Shown: positions 46,392 to 59,161, numbered from the stretch's first letter. The stretch is 64,000 bases of DNA from Petunia secreta (GCA_029990175.1 JARKIP010000011.1:27378001-27442000), one strand, 5' to 3'. The notes: generated by a model not told the origin, from the sequence alone. Numbers and translations are program-made.

Positions 46392-48640
46392 TTGAGATCC
46401 AAAGGATCAATCCCAACACGTCCCCCTTTACCTACAAGGACAAGGACGAGACGAAATATCATGGCTGAGTTTGACAAAGTTGGAAATGGAACTCCTGAGA
46501 AGCAAGGCATGGTTGTCTATGAAAGTTATGCTAAGCTGGAGCAGAGGCTGCTTGAATTGGAAAATAGGATCCCTCTTGCTCGTACTGATGAGATAATTGA
46601 ACCAAACCAAACTACTCGCCCTCACGGCAAAGATCCAGTCTACCCTGAAAAAGACATTCCTTAGCCTACCTACGCTGCACCACCAAAAGTACCACAAAAC
46701 AACTTACCCTCCTTCACTGTTGAAACCAAAACCATCGCATCACCCACCAAAGATCATGAAATGTATGCATGGACTAAGGAAGACCCAGACAACACCAAGG
46801 AGCAAGTCCAATGGCTTGTAGCGAAGTTCAAGCAACTCCAAGACACTAAAGGAACCTGAGGGATAGCTTATGAGGACCTCTGCTTGTATCCTGACTTAAA
46901 GCTGCCTGAAGGATACAAGACACCCAAGTTCAACATGTTCGACGGCAGTGGAGACCCAATGGCTCATTTAAGATCTTATTGTGACAAGTTGATTGGAGTT
47001 GGACACGACGAAAAGATCCACATGCAGTTGTTCAACCGCAGTCTGACTAGAGATGCGCTAGTATGGTACTCTAAGCAACAAACAAAGAAGTGGACGAGCT
47101 GGGAAGCAATGGCTGGAGACTTCATCGACAGTTTTGGGCACAATACTGATGCTATGCCTGACCGGTTCTATTTAGAGAAATTGAAGAAGAAGCCCACCGG
47201 GACTTTTAGAGAGTTTGCAACTAGAAGGAAGGCTGAAGCCGCCAAAGTCCAACCTCCCACGGAAGACGCTGAGATAGTGGAAACTTTCATCCGCATACAA
47301 GAATACATATATTTTGACAAAATGCTGAATCTGCAAGATAAGAAGTTTGGAGAATTGATCAAGATTGGGATATGGTTGAAGATGGACTGAAGACTGGAAG
47401 GATTGTTAGCCTGGCCGCACTACAAGCCGCTAACAAAGCCTTACAAGCTGGCAGCACTACCACCTCAAGAAAGAAGAAGGACGATGTCTCCTTCATGGCC
47501 ACATCACTGGACCACTCCCCTACTCACAACCACTACTATCAAACACCTCCTTCATCCTATCCATACATACCTCCCACATCCACCTACCTAGTCCATAACA
47601 CGCAGCCCATGTACCAAAACCCACCACCACAAAGACCAACATACCCACAAAGTCCCAACTACCGAAATACCAATACCTATTCATCAAGTCCTCACGCCAA
47701 TAACAACCCAAAACCCAAAAGAAACTACACCCCGTTGGCTGAATCTCGCACTCAGTTGTTCAAGAGACTCAAAGCTGCCAACCACATACAACTCGTGCCA
47801 TTCAAAATGGCTGATAGGATGACACCCTATTTTGATCAAACCAAAACCTGTGCCTATCACTCTGGGGGACCTGGTCACGATACTGAAATGTGCTACGCTT
47901 TGAGGGACAAGATACAAGACTTGATCGACCAAAAGGTGATACACTTGAAGACTCCGAACGTGCAAAATAACCCCATGCCTAATCATGAAGACAATAGGGT
48001 GAACCTGATCGAGTTGGATGAGGAATGCAACTTAGAAGGGACTATTGTTAAGGCAAAAGAATATGTACCAAAAACCGCTTCAGATGCTCAAGCCGCTACA
48101 GCACCAGAGCCCGTTGAGGTAGAAATAGCTCCCAAATTCTATGTCGATGTGGTTCCCCCATACATCGACAAGGCAGTGCCATGGGATTATGAAATGGAGA
48201 AGAAGAACAAGTACACAGTTGAGACTGTTGCTGCACAAGGGATGACTATGAGTGGAAGGATTTACACTCCCGAGCATCTTAATCAAGAGAGACGGGGCAT
48301 CAGTGAGGAGGAGTCCGAAGGGTTGTGGAAGAAGGTTCAAGCAAAGGAGTACTCTGCAGTTGAGCACTTGGGCAAAACTCCAGCACAAATCTCTGTTTTG
48401 GCGTTACTCCTTAAATCGAAGAGCCACCAAAGTGCTTTGATGAAAGTGTTGGACGAAGCATATGTTCCGCTGGACACTTCAGTTGAAAACCCTGCTAGCA
48501 TGGTTGGACAAGTCATGGAGGCCAACCGAATCACTTTTTACGAAGATGAACTACCACCTGAGGGATTGAGTCACAACAAAGCTTTGCACGTCACTGTCAA
48601 ATGCAAAGACTGGTTCGTCGGAAGAGTTTTGATCGACTGA
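46392..48640 (+). pseudogene. GYP2 gag with zinc-binding segment, frame-shifted
   Basis: The start region 46392-46664 (probable start MAEFDKVGNG at 46461) is followed after a frameshift by 46884-47390, the Retrotrans_gag core (FDGSGDPMAHLRSYCDKLIG, LVWYSKQQTKKWTSWEAM, FIDSFGHNTDAMPDRFYLEK). A second shift at about 47380 leads into 47372-48640 (422 codons), with a Pro/Tyr/Asn-rich linker and CAYHSGGPGHDTEMCYALRD, a C-x3-H-like cysteine-histidine segment typical of this lineage. The last codons approach the protease (WFVGRVLID, then TGA). Gag packages the RNA in cytoplasmic particles. Confidence 0.85.
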
Positions 48641-49324
48641 GGTTCCGGTCTGAACATATGCCCGTTCATCACTCTGAAAAGAATGGGAATTGATCAAAGC
48701 AAGATAAGGGAGAGTGACATGAAGGTGAAGACGTTAGATGGGTCGCAAAGAAGCACCATTGGGGGAGATTGAGCTAACTATCATGGTCGGTCTCGTGGAG
48801 TTCACTGCTGAGTTCCATGTCATGGACATCTCTGCTCCCTACAATCTGCTACTGGGGAGGCCTTGGATCTATATGGCTGGTGCGGTGCCTTCCACATTGC
48901 ACCAAGCCGTGAAGTTCGAATGGGATCACAAAGAGGTGGTAGTGTTCAGTGAGGGGAACAACTCTATCTACAACGAGCAAACCATACTAGAAATTGAAGA
49001 AAATGCTCCTGATGGGCAGACATTCTATACTGTAGAACTTGTGGGAGAAGTGCAAGGCACCCGAGGAAGACGCCGCAAGAACTACAATTCAAGTTGGAAT
49101 CCCACAGACACGATCCAAAAGGGATATACTGCACATTTTTCTCCCAAATTGGTCAACACACTGCCTGGGGTTGAAGAAAGGAAGAGGAACTTTTACAGCG
49201 CCTATTGGGATAGCCGAGGCAAAGGCTATGAAGGGAGGAATTTGGTCTGGGAGCCAGTCATATTTGATTGGAGAGTGCCCTCACGCGAATTTCGTGAGAC
49301 CCTACCAGCTAAGGCCGAGAAGTG
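48560..49324 (+). pseudogene. GYP2 aspartic protease region
   Basis: VLID-(TGA)-GSGLNICPF at about 48630-48660 is the active-site region. A stop stands directly after the Asp, where Thr or Ser is expected. The second half, open from 48738, has VEFTAEFHVMDISAPYNLLL and GRPWIYMAGAVPSTLHQAVK, the conserved flap-to-C-terminal block of gypsy proteases (consensus YNLLLGRPWIH...A.PSTLHQ). The protease would cut the polyprotein; this copy cannot because of the stop. Confidence 0.85.
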
Positions 49325-49328
49325 ACCA

Positions 49329-49826
49329 ATGTACTCACCCAACGCCCGTCCCAATTGGAAACGCATCTCTGAAGAAACAAAGGGAAAGCTAGTGTGGATA
49401 CCTAAAGCACCTGAACCTATAGAGGTAGTGATCGAAGAGCCATATGTGCTCCCACAACCTGCAAAATGGACAGGAGACTGGGTTATAGGCATCATGATTA
49501 AGCAAGGCTATGAACCGGGCAAAGGTTTGGGCAAGAACTTGGATGGTATGGTCGAGCCAATCAGAATTGTGATGAGGCCCGACAACGAGAAGGCTGGCAT
49601 AGGATACATTGTGACCTACGAAAAAAGCATGGAAGAAGCATCACTGGATTTCAAGTTCTATAAGAAAAGCACCAAGATTCTCTTGCATATCTTCGTCTCG
49701 TCTGGATACTTGGATGGCCGAAAAGGGGAGGTGTCCACAGCACAAGGGGTAGAGCCGAAGATAGCTGATGCTGAAGAGGATCTGCTGGCAGGAATGCAAA
49801 ATCTATTCATATCTGATGAAGACTGA
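49329..49826 (+). pseudogene. GYP2 G-patch-like domain and linker
   Basis: Contains WVIGIMIKQGYEPGKGLGKN followed by LDGMVEPI: the G-patch layout (hydrophobic lead, GY.PG.GLGK) as in plant gypsy and some retroviral polyproteins, where it binds nucleic acid. It continues into a linker (RPDNEKAGIGYIVTYEKSME). Open for 165 codons to 49826 and separated by a stop from the upstream protease frame. Confidence 0.75.
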
Positions 49827-50190
49827 TGTGTAATCCTGGAAGAACATGTTGAACCTCTTGGACTGACAAGGGCTAGATCTGGAGCAGCACTGAATAACTA
49901 GATCAGCAACCGGGCCCGAGCTTACTGTGGACCTTGGTAGAACTAAGGGGATAAAATTCATTTTATGTTTCTTAAAATAAAACCCGACTTTGAGTCGTGG
50001 GATTTGAATTTTTCCTCTTTATTGCACATGTCTCCCTACAAACTTTTTTTTGCAAGGATTCATAAATAAAATGTCGCACTATTTCCCGTTTAACTTTTGC
50101 TTTAATCTTTTAATTTTACAATATTTTAATTAGTTCAGCATCCAAACTGATAATCCCATTGAGTCTACAATCGCAACGTGTAATGAAACA
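49827..50190 (+). other. GYP2 stretch between G-patch and RT frames
   Basis: AT-rich and stop-dense, with a TTTTCCTCTTTATTGC/TTTTGC run. Ogre elements carry an intron between protease and RT, and the ATT-rich 49960-50150 stretch would fit one: candidate donor near 49934 (AACTAAGGG|GATAAA is weak) and acceptor near 50138 (AATTAGTTCAG). I cannot confirm splice sites. Confidence 0.4.
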
Positions 50191-51530
50191 ATGGAGCTCG
50201 AGGAAACTGGAGTTGATTATGATGATTTTGATGAAACATCACAAGAAGTAATTGAAAGATTTGAAAGCAAACCTAAGCCAAACCGAAAGGAAACTGAGGT
50301 GATAAACTTAGGAGATGGGGAAGTCGTGAAAGAGACAAGGATCAGTGTGTATCTCACCACCGAGGATAAAAAGCAATACACTGAGTTTCTTAAAGAATAT
50401 GAGGACGTATTAACCTGGTCGTACGATGACATGACTGGCATAAGCACAGATGTGGTAGCTCACAAATTACCTATCAATCCGGGCCTTCCGCCAGTCAAAC
50501 AAAAGGCCCGAACTTTCAAGTCATCAGTTCAGTTGAAGATTAGGGAAGAAGTGACCAAGCAGCTTAACGCAGGAATCTTGAAAACAGTCAAATATCCAAC
50601 TTGGCATGCTAACATTGTTCCAGTGCCGAAGAAAGATGGGAAACTCCGAGTTTGTGTGGATTATAGAGATTTGAGTAGAGCAAGCCCGAAGAATGATTTT
50701 CCGCTGCCGAACATACACATCTTGATTTATAATTGCGCGAAACATGAGCTGCAATCCTTCGTGGACTATTTCGCCGGTTACCATCAAGTTCTCATGGATA
50801 AGAAGGATGCTGGGAAGACAGCTTTCACTACATCTTAGGGGACTTATTGCTACAAGGTTATGCCGTTTGGGTTGAAGAATGCTGGGGCAACTTACATGAG
50901 GGCAATGATATTATGTTCCATGACCTGATGCATAAAGAGATTGAAGTCTATGTGGATGATGTGATCATCAAATCGAAGAAGAGTTCAGAGCATCTTGACA
51001 ACTTGCGCAAGTTTTTCAATCGCTTGCGAAAGTATAATCTGAAGCTAAATCCGGCAAAATGTGCTTTTGGTATTCCAGCAGGGAAGCTTCTGGGGTTCAT
51101 CGTCAGTATGAAGGGTATCGAATTGGATCCATCCAAGATCAAGGCCATCAAAGAGCTGCCACCGCCAGAAAGCAAGAAAGAGGTTATGAGCTTCCTGGGA
51201 AGGCTCAATTACATCAGCCGTTTCATAGCACAATCCACCGTCATCTGTAAGCCAATCATCAAGTTGCTGAAGAAAGACGCAGTGATCGAGTGGATAGAGG
51301 ATTTCCAAAAAGCATTTGATCGGATCAAGGAATACTTGTCTTGCCCGCCTATGCTAGTCCCACCTGAGCCTGGGCGACCTTTGATCTTGTACCTGTCCGT
51401 GGTAGATTCGGCCTTTGGTTGTGTATTGGGACAACATGATTCAACTGGAAGGAAGGAGCAAGCAATATACTATCTAAGCAAGAAGTTCACCCCTTACGAG
51501 GCCAAGTACGCACTGCTGGAGAGCAGTTGA
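50191..51530 (+). pseudogene. GYP2 reverse transcriptase, two frameshifts or stops
   Basis: 50191-50838: HKLPINPGLPPVKQKARTFK, QLNAGILKTVKYPTWHANIV, PVPKKDGKLRVCVDYRDLSR, FVDYFAGYHQVLM; then a TAG (50836) before GTYCYKVMPFGLKNAGATYM, which is open in the same frame to about 50890. A 1-base shift follows, and 50847-51530 in another frame carries the catalytic box EVYVDDVIIKSK and then LGFIVSMKGIELDPSKIKAI and FLGRLNYISRFIA, to the RNase-like connection. Order and spacing are those of a gypsy RT of the Tat/Ogre type, and YVDD is intact. The first catalytic Asp, normally in QIRMDxxDxxKTAF, is in QVLMDKKDAGKTAF. Confidence 0.9.
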
Positions 51531-51569
51531 TGCGTGCTGACTTGGATAGCACAGAAGCTGAGACATTAA

Positions 51570-52184
51570 TTGACATCTTACTCAACATTGCTGATATCGA
51601 GGATGGATCCTCTCAAATACATCTTCCAAAAACCAATGCCTACTAGAAATTTGGCTAAGTGGCAGATGTTGCTCAGTGAATTTGACATCACTTTTGTCAC
51701 TCAAAAGGCGGTGAAGTCTCAAGCCTTGGCTGATTATATGGCCGAGAATCCAGTGGGATATGACTATGAACCCTTGCACACCTATTTCCTCGACGAGGAA
51801 GTTATATTCGTAGGAGAAGATATCACCGAAGAGTATGATGGCTGGAGGCTATTCTTCGATGAAGCGGTAAATTTTAAAAGAGTCGGCATTGGGGCGGTGT
51901 TAGTTTCCGAGACTGGACAACACTATCCCGTCACGGCCAAACTAAGGTTTCCTTGCACCAAAAATATGGCAGAGTATGAAGCTCTCATTTTAGGTCTTAG
52001 ATTTGTAGTGGACACGAACATACAAGAGCTGTTAGCAATCGGGGATTCTTATTTACTGATTTACCAAGTTCGAGGAGAATGGACATCGAAGAATTTGAAG
52101 ATATTGCGATACCTGGAGTGCATAAAGGGGCTGAAGCAAAGATTCACCAAGATAGAGTTCCGGCATGTACCTACTGCAAAATGA
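51570..52184 (+). pseudogene. GYP2 RNase H domains
   Basis: A C-terminal piece of the gypsy RNase H (PLKYIFQKPMPTRNLAKWQM, FDITFVTQKAVKSQALADY) is followed by a second, archaeal-type RNase H: WRLFFDEAVNFKRVGIGAVL, NMAEYEALILGLRFVVDTNI, IGDSYLLIYQVRGEWTSKN. The usual first Asp of FDGS reads FDEA (Asp kept, Gly changed). Double RNase H is typical of Tat/Ogre. A frameshift at 52165-52184 joins it to the integrase frame. Confidence 0.85.
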
Positions 52185-53580
52185 GTTTGCGGACGCTTTG
52201 GCTACCATATCTTCTATGATTAATCATCCCGGCAAGAACTACATTGACCCAATATCCGTGACAGTGAGGAAGCAGCCAGCATACTGCTACCACGTGGAAG
52301 AAGAATCAGACGGACAACCTTGGTTCTACGACATCAAAGGGTTTCTAAAAAAAAATGGCAATTCTTAAAAGAATGCAACAAGTCTCCAAAGAAGACATTG
52401 AGGAGGTTAGCAAATGGTTTCTTTCTGAACGGAGAGCATTTGTACAAGAAGACACCCGATCTAGGGTTGTTGAGATGCGTGGACGCAAAAGAAGCCGCTA
52501 AATTGTTGGAAGAGATACACTCTGGGACCTGTGGCCCACACATAAACGGTTTCATACTTGCCAAGAAGATTTTGAGAGCTGGTTATTTATGGATGACAAT
52601 TGAGCATGACTACATAAAGCACGCAAAGAAATGCCATCAATGCCAAGTCCATGGAGATATGATTCGAGTGCCTCTCAATTAACTGAACATTATGGGATCG
52701 CTTTGGCCTTTTGCTGCTTGGGGAATAGATGTCATAGGACCTATCGAGCCAGCCGCTTCCAATGGGCATCGCTTCATACTGGTGGCCATTGATTATTTTA
52801 CCAAATGGGTAGAAGCGGCATCATACAAATCAATAACGAAGAAAATGGTGTCAAACTTTGTCCTTGATAAGATGATATGTCAGTTTTGGCATTCCTTAAT
52901 CCATCATCACTAATGATGGGTCCAATCTCAACAGTGACCTAATGAAAGCGACCTGTGAGATTTTCAAGATCAAGCATCACCATTCCACTGCATACAGACC
53001 TCAAATGAATGGTGCGGTCGAAGCGGCCAATAAGAACATAAAGAGGATATTGCGCAAGATGACAGACAATTCAAAGCAATGGCATGAGAACCTACCCTAG
53101 GCCCTGTTAGGGTATAGCACCACAATGAGAACATAAACAGAGGCTACTCCTTATTTATTGGTGTATGGAACCGAAGCAGTGATACCCGCGGAGGTCGAGA
53201 TACCATCTTTGAGAATCATCCAAGAGACACAATTGAAAGACGCTGAATGGATCAAAGGAAAAGTAGAGCAATTGGCCCTCATCGATGGCAAGAGATTGAA
53301 TGCGATATGCCATGGGAAATTATATCAGAGGAGGATGGCTAGGGCATTCAGCAAGCAAGTTCGAGAGAGATTCTTTGAACCTGGAAATTAGTACTGAAGA
53401 AGATATTTCCAAATCAAGAAGAAGAAAAAGGCAAGTTTGCACCAAATTGGCAGGGACCGTACATAGTTCACCAAGTTCTGAATGGAGGAGCACTGATATT
53501 GGCAGATATAGACGAAGAAGTCTGGCCAAAACCAATCAACTCAGACGCCGTCAAGAAATACTATGTATAGGAGTTCGTAC
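52185..53580 (+). pseudogene. GYP2 integrase, fragmented
   Basis: Pieces in four frames. 52185-52368: LATISSMINHPGKNYIDPIS. 52320-52682: LYKKTPDLGLLRCVDAKEAA, HSGTCGPHINGFILAKKILR, GYLWMTIEHDYIKHAKKCHQ CQ, the H-H-C-C zinc domain. 52692-52913: WPFAAWGIDVIGPIEPAASN with the first catalytic Asp and ATFFTKWVEA-like DYFTKWVEA. The second and third catalytic residues lie in the stop-rich part 52905-53100. 53158-53391: LVYGTEAVIPAEVEIPSLRI. The C-terminal GPY-like NWQGPYIVHQVLNGGA is at 53440-53490 in yet another frame, ending before TAG at about 53570. Confidence 0.88.
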
Positions 53581-53699
53581 TGATTAGTGATTTCTCCATT
53601 CTTCAATACATAATGTAATCTGAACTACGTCACGACCTGATTCCCCAAGTGGGATACGTAGGAAACCTATTCAAGGTTCAGTCGCATAAATACAAAAAT

Positions 53700-53880
53700 T
53701 CTATTTTCCCACGAAGCAAACACTGGGGCAGAATTTTTGAGGAACTCTAAAAAATTCCTAAAGGACAGACATAATTGATACTGGGTCAGAAATTTTTAAG
53801 GATCTCTCAAAAATTTCAAATACAAACTGGGGCAGAATTTTGCGGTCGCCCTCAAAATTCACTTAATGGAGTTTGGAACA
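53700..53880. repeat. Three imperfect ACTGGGGCAGAATTTTT repeats
   Basis: Units of about 60 bp near 53722, 53777 and 53826 share ACTGGGGCAGAATTTT (or ACTGGGTCAGAAATTTTT) followed by a CTCTAAAAAATTC-like part. They lie in the 3' untranslated region of GYP2, upstream of and distinct from the larger 69-bp array. Confidence 0.75.
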
Positions 53881-54191
53881 GCATGAAGAACGACAACTTT
53901 GGCTTTACACAATGCGACTTGTGACTCAATGGGACAAATATTTCATTTCATTTCTTTCTTAGAAAAGTTTTTTTTTTTTGAAATCATTCGCATTACATAC
54001 TACTTTATGCATATCCCTATCAGCTCCGCCAAGATCCCGGCACTCGTGGACAGCGAGCGCGAAGCAAGCCTATAATACACAAACCAGACCACCCCGCACA
54101 ACTCACCAGTCTTTCTTTGGATACAGGCACAAAAATATATAAATGGGGCACACACGACAGATGTATTTCAGCAAAGGTTTGTATTTTAAAT

Positions 54192-54955
54192 TAGCTGAGG
54201 GTACACAGCCCAAAACATCGGTTGAGGGTACACAGCCCGATATCGATTTGTCATTTAAATTAGCTGAGGGTACACAACCCGAAGAGTCGGTTGAGGGTTC
54301 ATAGCCCGATATCGATTCACATTTTAAAATTAGCTAAGGGTACACAGCCCAAAGCGTCGGTTGAGGGTACACAGCCCGATATCAATTTGTTATTTAAATT
54401 AGCTGAGGGTACACAGCCCAAAGCGTCGGTTAAGGGTACACAACCCGATATCGATTTTTCATTTAAATTAGCTGAGGGTACACAGCCCAAAGCGTCGGTT
54501 GTGGGTACATCACCCCATATTTATTTGTCATTTAAATTAGCTGAGGGTACACAGCCCGAAGCGTCGGTTGAGGGTACACAGCCCGAAGCATCGGTTAAGG
54601 GTACACAGCCCGATATCGATTTATATTTAAATTAGCTGAGGGTACACAACCCAAAGCGTCGGTTGAGGGTACACAGCCCTATATATATTTGTCATTTAAA
54701 TTAGCTGAGGTTACACAGCCCGAATGTTCGGTTAAGGGTACACTGCCCGATATCGATTTGCGTTTACATTAGCTGAGGGTACACAGCCCAAAGCGTCGGT
54801 TGAGGGTATACAGCCCGATATCGAGTTGCATTTACTTTAGCTAAGGGTACACAGCCTGAAGCGTCGGTTGAGGGTACACAGCCCGATACCGGTTTATCAT
54901 TTTATTCCTTTGCAGAAGGTACACAGCCCAATGCACCGACGGAGGCCATACAACC
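54192..54955. repeat. 69-bp tandem array in the 3' region of GYP2
   Basis: About ten units. Each starts TTAGCTGAGGGTACACAGCC, continues (A/G)AAGCGTCGGTTGAGGGTAC and ACAGCCCGATATCGATTTG, and ends TCATTTAAA. GAGGGTACACAGCCC occurs twice per unit, so the 69-mer is a dimer of a shorter ancestor. The sixth unit has a third half-unit. Because 69 is a multiple of three, one frame stays open (54291-54635) as a 23-residue repeat. Tat/Ogre elements are known to carry such arrays before their 3' LTR. Confidence 0.92.
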
Positions 54956-55239
54956 CTATGTCGTATTTAACACTTGACAGGAAGGGACACATAATTATGG
55001 CATAGTAGACACAGCCATATACAGCAGGAACCCTGGAAAGACAATCCAGCTCGGCGGGAAGGTACATTTTATATATACATTATGTTACAGGCACATCTTC
55101 ATTGCAGGACGTACACTCCAAGCAAAGCAAGCATTTTAGCATCATGCCCCACATTCTCTTAAGTCGTAGGCACCTCTAGAGTCATGACAAAATTGGCCGC
55201 ACTGTCGACATCTTTGCCCGAAGACTCTTTCATCATCCC
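54956..55239. other. GYP2 3' untranslated region, non-repetitive
   Basis: AT-neutral sequence leading from the degenerate last repeat to the polypurine tract. No gene recognised; the minus-strand open frame 55142-55354 crosses into the LTR and is a shadow. Confidence 0.6.
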
Positions 55240-55257
55240 CGGGCAAAGAGGGGCAGC
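55240..55257 (+). other. GYP2 polypurine tract
   Basis: GGGCAAAGAGGGGCAGC lies directly upstream of the LTR start TGTTGACA at 55258, as required for plus-strand priming. It is interrupted by C, so the effective tract is probably AAAGAGGGG. Confidence 0.8.
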
Positions 55258-58143
55258 TGTTGACACCCAATTTTGTCCCTCCTATTTTCAAAATCAATAG
55301 TTTTCGAATCTTACGCACGATTGTGTATCTACTCTTGCCCCGTCCATTCTTCAAATGATCTTCTCATAATAGCCTGACAATCGAGACTATTTTCAAAAGC
55401 ATCGTCTCAAACCATAGCTATTTTTACAATCTCTGCAATTACCTCTATTTTTGACAAAATTATCCAAATTGTCTCAAATCCCAAAAATTACAATTTTATG
55501 CATTTCCTAACCATTTTGTTGTGTTAAAATTAATTTCCTAATTTTTCTATATTTTTACACCTTTTTTATACCATTTTTATGCCTATTTTATATCAAATTA
55601 TGCCTGATATATATATATATATATATATATATCTACACACACACCTCATATTTTACACATCACACATATTTTTACACCTCAGCGTCAACGTGGCTCCATC
55701 CTAGCCCTTCGTTTGTTTTAATCCAACGGCCCGGATTAAATTCCTAATCGACCCACACGACCCCTAAAGCCTTTCCCCTACCCTCATTTCCCCTTACCTC
55801 CCCGATTTCACTCACTCTCTTCTCTCTCTTTGGCGACATGGATCGCGACCACTGTCGAGGCTTATTCGGCCAATTTGTCCGGTGAAAATTGGGGAAAATA
55901 GTGTCATTCAACTCTCTTCATCATCCGCTACATAACCTATACACTTTCGATGGAGTTTGGACGAGGGCAAAATTGAACCCTCTGTTAACTGAATTGCCAC
56001 CACGGGGAACGCCTCCGGCGGGGCTCCGTTTGTGTTGAATGGTATTGTCACTGAGAAAGGGGCAAGATTTTGTCCTTACAGACCTAATTTGAGACGGGTC
56101 GACTTGACCCGACCCGGTTCGAAAATGGGTAAATCCTAATCCCTAATTTTACTCTTCCTATGTGTTTGCCTGCGCCTAAAATTACCTATTACTTGATATG
56201 TTTAACGCGATCGTTTGTCGATCAACTAGCATAAAAGCATCAATTTTATTTGGTTTCACTGTCTCAATAATGTGTTTTTTCTCAAGTCTGCTTGGTTTTA
56301 TCTGCGTGTAATATTGTTTCAGTATTATTAGAGTGGGAGACTGGGGGGTTTCAGCTATGTTGCTTGTGATTCATTAGATGAAACCATGCTCTTAATTTGT
56401 TTACCCTAAATTTAACACTCTCATGGCCTGTTATTCCTTGTCACCATTGCTGAAAGTATAGTTTAATACCCACGACAATGTTTGCATCTTTAACAGTGAA
56501 TTGGGACCTTGGTTAGTTTCGGATTACTTGGTTAAAACTAGACTGGTTTAGTTTGAATTGTGATTGGAAGTTAGTTTCGGATTGATTGACTCAATGCTAA
56601 TTAAAGAGTGATTGAAATCTGTTAAAAGGCTAATCGGCTTTTGATTTTGATTATTGTGAATCTGGACTTTGCTTGGTTTTAGGGAGGGGAATCCTAGTTT
56701 GTTTAAGAATTATTTTACCTTAATCTGTGGAGATTTGATTGACCTAAATATGGAAAGGGTACAGGGCTGACTTCCCTAACTATGGAAAATAATATTCTTT
56801 GCCTTATTTCTCTTTCACCCGTTTGAAATTGAAAACCTGACCTTACACCTATTTAAGTTGGTGCTATTCTACACTTAGACACATGGACAGACACAAAAAA
56901 GTACACAGTTTCTTGCTGAAAAGAAGCAGAGGCAACAGAGCACTTTTTCTCTGAAGCTTCAACACATCTCTTTCCCTAGTTCTCTTTTCTGGAAGGAGAC
57001 TGCCATGTTCAGTTGTTTTGGCAAGCTCTAATCAACATTCACACTGTCTTTGTGGTCTTTTTACTGTCAAAAGGTATCCCTTTTCTCTTCTTGATTACCT
57101 GCTGCATATGAGTCTTTATTTGTTCATGTCTGGATAACTTGTTTACTTCATCTCACCTAGTTTGGTTCAGTTGAACTGCCTATTTGTTTGAACAATATAT
57201 ACTCTGTTTAGTTCATATCCTATGACTTGGGATCCAATTGGACCATGCTAGTTTCTTGTTAAATAGAGGGACACTGGTTACACCTTATTGATGAAGTTCT
57301 TGGCAGATTTTCTTGATCTGGGCAAGGCCCTGATCCAGGCCCTCATCTCCCCCTATTTCCCCTTCTAACTTTGTTGCTTGCAACTTTGTTTGGTCTCATA
57401 CAGACCATGTTATGCTCCTTTTGTTTACAGGAGAACCCTGAGGTTCAAAAGGGCCAATGTTTAGACCCTCTAAGCTTGTTCTGATGGTCCTGAAATTAGA
57501 AACCCTTGACTGTTGAGAAGGCACATATGACCTTTGAGAAACAGGGCACTTCCCTTTGGCCATTACCCTTTCCCTTGTGCTTTTCCCCCTTAGGAACTGT
57601 CCCCCAATCTGTATATTTGCTAAGCGTCCTGCTTGTATCCTTTAAAACAGGGAGTACAACAGTAATGTTGTGCAAGGAGCCATTCTCTTACTCTCTTTCT
57701 CCCTGTGTGCAAATGCATCATGCTTATGATTGAAAAATGATTTTGATTGTTGTCTTCTATGTAAAACTGGTTGTTTTCAGCAGTATGTTTAAAACCCTAC
57801 CCTTACTGAAAGGTCTTACATCTTATATTAGAAGCATGACTGATTCGCATTACAATCTGAAATTTTGTATTAAATAGGGGCTGTATGCGTTATAATTGTC
57901 TAAATGAGATTGTTTCTAAAAATTTAACTCGCCCCTCTTTTACATAAACGGTCTGGGACCAAAACTGTTTTCAAAAGGGGTCCTTTGTGTGCATAAAACC
58001 GATTTTGACTATTTTAACGCTCCTATATACTAATCTAATAGTGTATAGGGGTGTATAAAGCATTTGGGGTCGCTTATACACTTTAAAGTATTTCTTAATA
58101 TTATAATTATAATTTTATTCATATATTTGCATGTTTATACCTT

Positions 58144-58145
<2 letters not shown>

Positions 58146-58192
<47 letters not shown>
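58146..58192. repeat. (TA)n microsatellite in the 3' LTR
   Basis: About 23 TA units at the position where the 5' LTR has (CA)n(TA)n. Confidence 0.95.
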
Positions 58193-58195
<3 letters not shown>

Positions 58196-59146
58196 ATTAT
58201 GTGCGACATCCTTTTATCTGTCTTTGCGTGCTTCTGTGAATCCATTTTCGAAAACAGCCCTTTCGCTTGTATGTATTTCCCAAAATCCGACCCCTACACA
58301 AAAAGACCATTAAGGTTAGGGCTCGATAATAAATGATGAGTCACACCGACCCTAAATGGCCAAAATTTCATTTTAAAACGACACCCCTTCGGTTTTTGAT
58401 AAAGCTGAATTTTATTACAAAGTGGACCATTTATGCAAAATTGTTTAAGTGTGAGAACTGCATAGATAAGCTGAAATTGAACACCCTTTGCATGTTAAAA
58501 CTTATTTACGATTAGGCGTTTGGTATTAGAGGCCGTAAAATACGACTAGGCTTAAATATAGGCCGAATATGAAAACCATTTGTGTATATGTGTTCTAAAT
58601 TGCATAGATATGTTATATTTTGAGCTAAAATGGTAAATTAATTCCCACATTAGTGTTTCTGATAATATGCACTACTTTTATCCCAAAACATAGACTCGGA
58701 CGGGTGTTGACACCCAATTTTGTCCCGGGACTTTTTAATTAATAAGTTGTAGTAATTTATAATTAGGGTTAAATTTGAAATTTTGAAAAGATAGAAGGAA
58801 GAAACAATTGGTTTTGATCCAAAGAGGCTAAAAGTGCAATACATAACCTAATAAATAGCTTGCCCGTGCAAAGACACCCCACAACATAAAATCAGCTCCC
58901 TCTAATTCAAATTTTCCCCAATTTGGAAACCCAAAGCCCGTTTACCAATTTTCAACCCCCACAACCCGATAACCCGCGAGCAAGAGCCCAAACCCGCAAC
59001 CCTCTTCCAATATCGACCCCACATCCCAATCCAGCTATGAATTCGTACAAACCCTATCTGATTAGAGCCGTTAGAGGACCATTTGGGTATTTTGCCCACT
59101 CCTAAAAGCCCTAAAGGTTGAGGTATATAATCTCAAGTTTTGGTCC

Positions 59147-59161
59147 GGGGGGGGGGGGGGG
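59147..59161. repeat. Run of 15 G
   Basis: An uninterrupted G tract about 20 nt after the TATA-like motif of the solo LTR. It could be an artefact-prone position in assembly. Confidence 0.9.

Noticed and set aside
54192..54955. CRISPR-like array
   Set aside because: The units are direct repeats without unique spacers, inside a plant retrotransposon; eukaryotic nuclear DNA.
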